From: Bacteriovoracaceae bacterium UBA1018
GTDB lineage: Bacteria; Bdellovibrionota; UBA1018
NCBI GenBank assembly: GCA_002291495.1
Contig: DBAE01000111.1
Location: 1 to 5,903, forward strand
DNA length: 5,903 bases
Direction: 5' to 3'
Shown here: piece by piece, positions 4,805-5,903 of the stretch
How positions within the stretch are numbered: position 1 is the first letter of the stretch
Layout: each line of letters opens with the position of its first letter
Translations under genes and position numbers: made by a program
The notes under the pieces: model-generated
The model's database searches: none
The model's input: only the letters and a program-made list of their open reading frames with translations
What the model was told of the DNA's origin: nothing

Positions 4805-5704
4805 TTATTTCGTGATTTTTTTTGTTTCAAGAAGATGTAATGGGGGGCCTCGAAGATCAGAGGTGACCTTAAACCAGGACAATGTCTTCAAAACGTAGTA
4901 GCTCATATCGATTTCCCACCAATAAAAACCTTGTTTAACACTACTCATGTAGCAGTGATGATTATTGTGCCAGCCTTCGCCCATCGTAATCAGTGCAAGT
5001 ACGAAGTTATTCTTGCTTGTATCGGTTGTTTGAAATCGACGGCTCCCAAAAACGTGAGAAAGTGAATTAATGGTAAAGGTTCCGTGCCACAAAAGAACCG
5101 TACTGATTAGAAAACCCCAGGCAAAAGTGTTCCATCCACCAATGAGGAAGAGTCCTACACCTAAGAGAATAGGCGGAACCAAGTGGTATTTATTAATCCA
5201 AACGAGTTCAGGATATTTGGTGAGATCTCCGATTTGGTCCCACTTGGTCTCGTCATAGTCTGTCGACAGAATCCATCCGACATGCGACCACCAAAATCCA
5301 CTTTGCACAGGTGAATGAATATCCTGGGGCATGTCTGAGAACTTGTGGTGATGGCGGTGATTTGCTGCCCACCAAAGAACTCCTTTTTGTAAAGACATGC
5401 TTCCGATCCAAGCAATGACAAACTGAAAGACACGATTTGTTTTGTAGGACCGATGGGAAAAGTAGCGATGGTATCCTGCTGTAATTCCAAACATGCGCAG
5501 AAAGTACATACCAAGGCATAATGCAATTAAAGGAAGTGAGTAATCGATAAAAAATAATGACACCAGAGCTGTTGCGTGAAATGCGAAAAAAGGTATCGAC
5601 TTGGCTAGATTAATTTTTCGTTTAGCTCCCAGATAAAATAGCTGAGCAGAGTTCACTTTAGGGTTTGATGCGAGGAGTTCCACGGCGAGATTCGATGTCT
5701 TCAT
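4805..5704 (-). CDS. membrane fatty-acid desaturase (acyl-CoA or acyl-lipid type)
   Basis: This enzyme uses O2 and an external electron donor to place a cis double bond, probably delta-9, into saturated acyl chains at the inner membrane. The 299 residues match the usual bacterial length. All three histidine boxes for the di-iron centre are present: HRYFSH (79-84), HRHHH (116-120) and HNNHH (246-250). NSLSH (213-217) adds the extra ligands known from stearoyl-CoA desaturase. Hydrophobic spans lie at about 36-54, 56-75, 93-110, 175-190 and 193-210. WWAANHRHHH and GEGWHNNHH are typical of the delta-9 group. AAGGAG upstream (GGAG at 5720-5717) is 12 bases from the ATG. No ferredoxin or reductase is encoded nearby. 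Substrate form (CoA or phospholipid) and regiochemistry are inferred from family only. Confidence 0.95.
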   Translation of the reverse strand: MKTSNLAVELLASNPKVNSAQLFYLGAKRKINLAKSIPFFAFHATALVSLFFIDYSLPLIALCLGMYFLRMFGITAGYHRYFSHRSYKTNRVFQFVIAWIGSMSLQKGVLWWAANHRHHHKFSDMPQDIHSPVQSGFWWSHVGWILSTDYDETKWDQIGDLTKYPELVWINKYHLVPPILLGVGLFLIGGWNTFAWGFLISTVLLWHGTFTINSLSHVFGSRRFQTTDTSKNNFVLALITMGEGWHNNHHCYMSSVKQGFYWWEIDMSYYVLKTLSWFKVTSDLRGPPLHLLETKKITK

Positions 5705-5848
5705 AAGAGTAGATTGCTCCTTTTTGGACCGAGCGAGTGTAAAACTATTGTAAGAAGGGGGTTTTGTAAGAGTTCTGGATGTACGAAGACGTAGTGTAAC
5801 GCGCTAACCGCTTAAAGTTTCATGCAAATTGAGATGAGGTGAGAGGGG
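5705..5848 (-). promoter_or_regulatory. upstream region of the desaturase gene
   Basis: This stretch has no supported gene. On the minus strand TACAAT (5752-5747) is a good -10 box, but no recognisable -35 box lies 16-18 bases upstream, where a C-run spans the spacer. A start near 5740 would give a leader of about 35 bases carrying the RBS. Desaturase promoters are often controlled by membrane-state regulators, but no specific operator can be named here. Confidence 0.3.
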
Positions 5849-5902
5849 TCAAGATTTCGACGGGATGAGTTGGTAGATCATTTTTTGATCAAAAGGTTCG
5901 AA
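5849..5902 (-). CDS. possible last codons of another minus-strand gene
   Basis: The minus strand is open from the window edge to a TGA at 5851-5849 and would encode FEPFDQKMIYQLIPSKS. The composition looks protein-like, and the position, 145 bp before the co-directional desaturase start, fits a compact genome. Seventeen codons are too few to identify a family or exclude chance; the other two minus-strand frames close quickly. Confidence 0.3.
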   Translation of the reverse strand, partial: FEPFDQKMIYQLIPSKS

Positions 5903-5903
5903 A

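Noticed and set aside
5161..5526. Other frames within the desaturase gene
   Set aside because: They are shadows of a gene with complete histidine boxes and family-typical length.
5876..5894. TTTTGATCAAAA palindrome near the right edge as an operator
   Set aside because: It is an AT-rich 12-mer that may lie inside a coding end; nothing else supports a regulatory role.

Overview
The window looks like a piece of a compact chromosome from a predatory or delta-type Gram-negative bacterium. Bdellovibrionota is my best guess, but no rRNA or other marker here proves it. Genes are tightly packed. Several short secreted proteins have Sec signal peptides, and moderate-GC genes run on both strands. Recognisable genes are housekeeping (RluA-type pseudouridine synthase, thymidylate synthase, dihydrofolate reductase, fatty-acid desaturase). 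They alternate with exported proteins I cannot assign to any family. I see no mobile element, CRISPR array, tRNA or rRNA.

Layout, left to right. (1) Positions 1-193, minus strand: the 5' end of an RluA-family pseudouridine synthase, cut by the window edge. (2) 194-390: a divergent regulatory region with an extended -10 promoter reading right. (3) 391-579: a 62-residue exported Cys/His-rich peptide with a CxxCH motif, closed by a strong intrinsic terminator at 608-640. (4) 686-2749, plus strand: a probable operon of thyA, folA and a secreted protein of unknown function whose start overlaps the end of folA. (5) 2732-3592, minus strand: a secreted HExxH putative zinc metallopeptidase, overlapping the preceding gene tail to tail by 18 bp. 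(6) 3683-4039, plus strand: a 118-residue secreted protein of unknown function. (7) 4040-4232: no gene, but three consecutive stem-loops acting as converging terminators plus a structured 3' UTR element. (8) 4233-4703, minus strand: a small XRE-type regulator with an AT-hook-like N-terminus. (9) 4805-5704, minus strand: a membrane fatty-acid desaturase with all three histidine boxes. (10) 5705-5903: the upstream region of the desaturase and perhaps the last codons of another minus-strand gene.

How the parts relate: ThyA oxidises methylenetetrahydrofolate to dihydrofolate while making dTMP, and FolA recycles that dihydrofolate, so their coupling is functional and classical. The desaturase and the XRE regulator are co-directional and 101 bp apart, but no direct regulatory link can be shown. 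The regulator's upstream gap holds a near-perfect AT-rich direct repeat that suits an AT-hook protein and suggests autoregulation. No clearly new multi-gene system is evident. The best leads are the Cys/His-rich mini-peptide, the AT-hook/XRE regulator with its paired repeats, the orphan secreted metallopeptidase, and the stem-loop cluster at 4045-4217.
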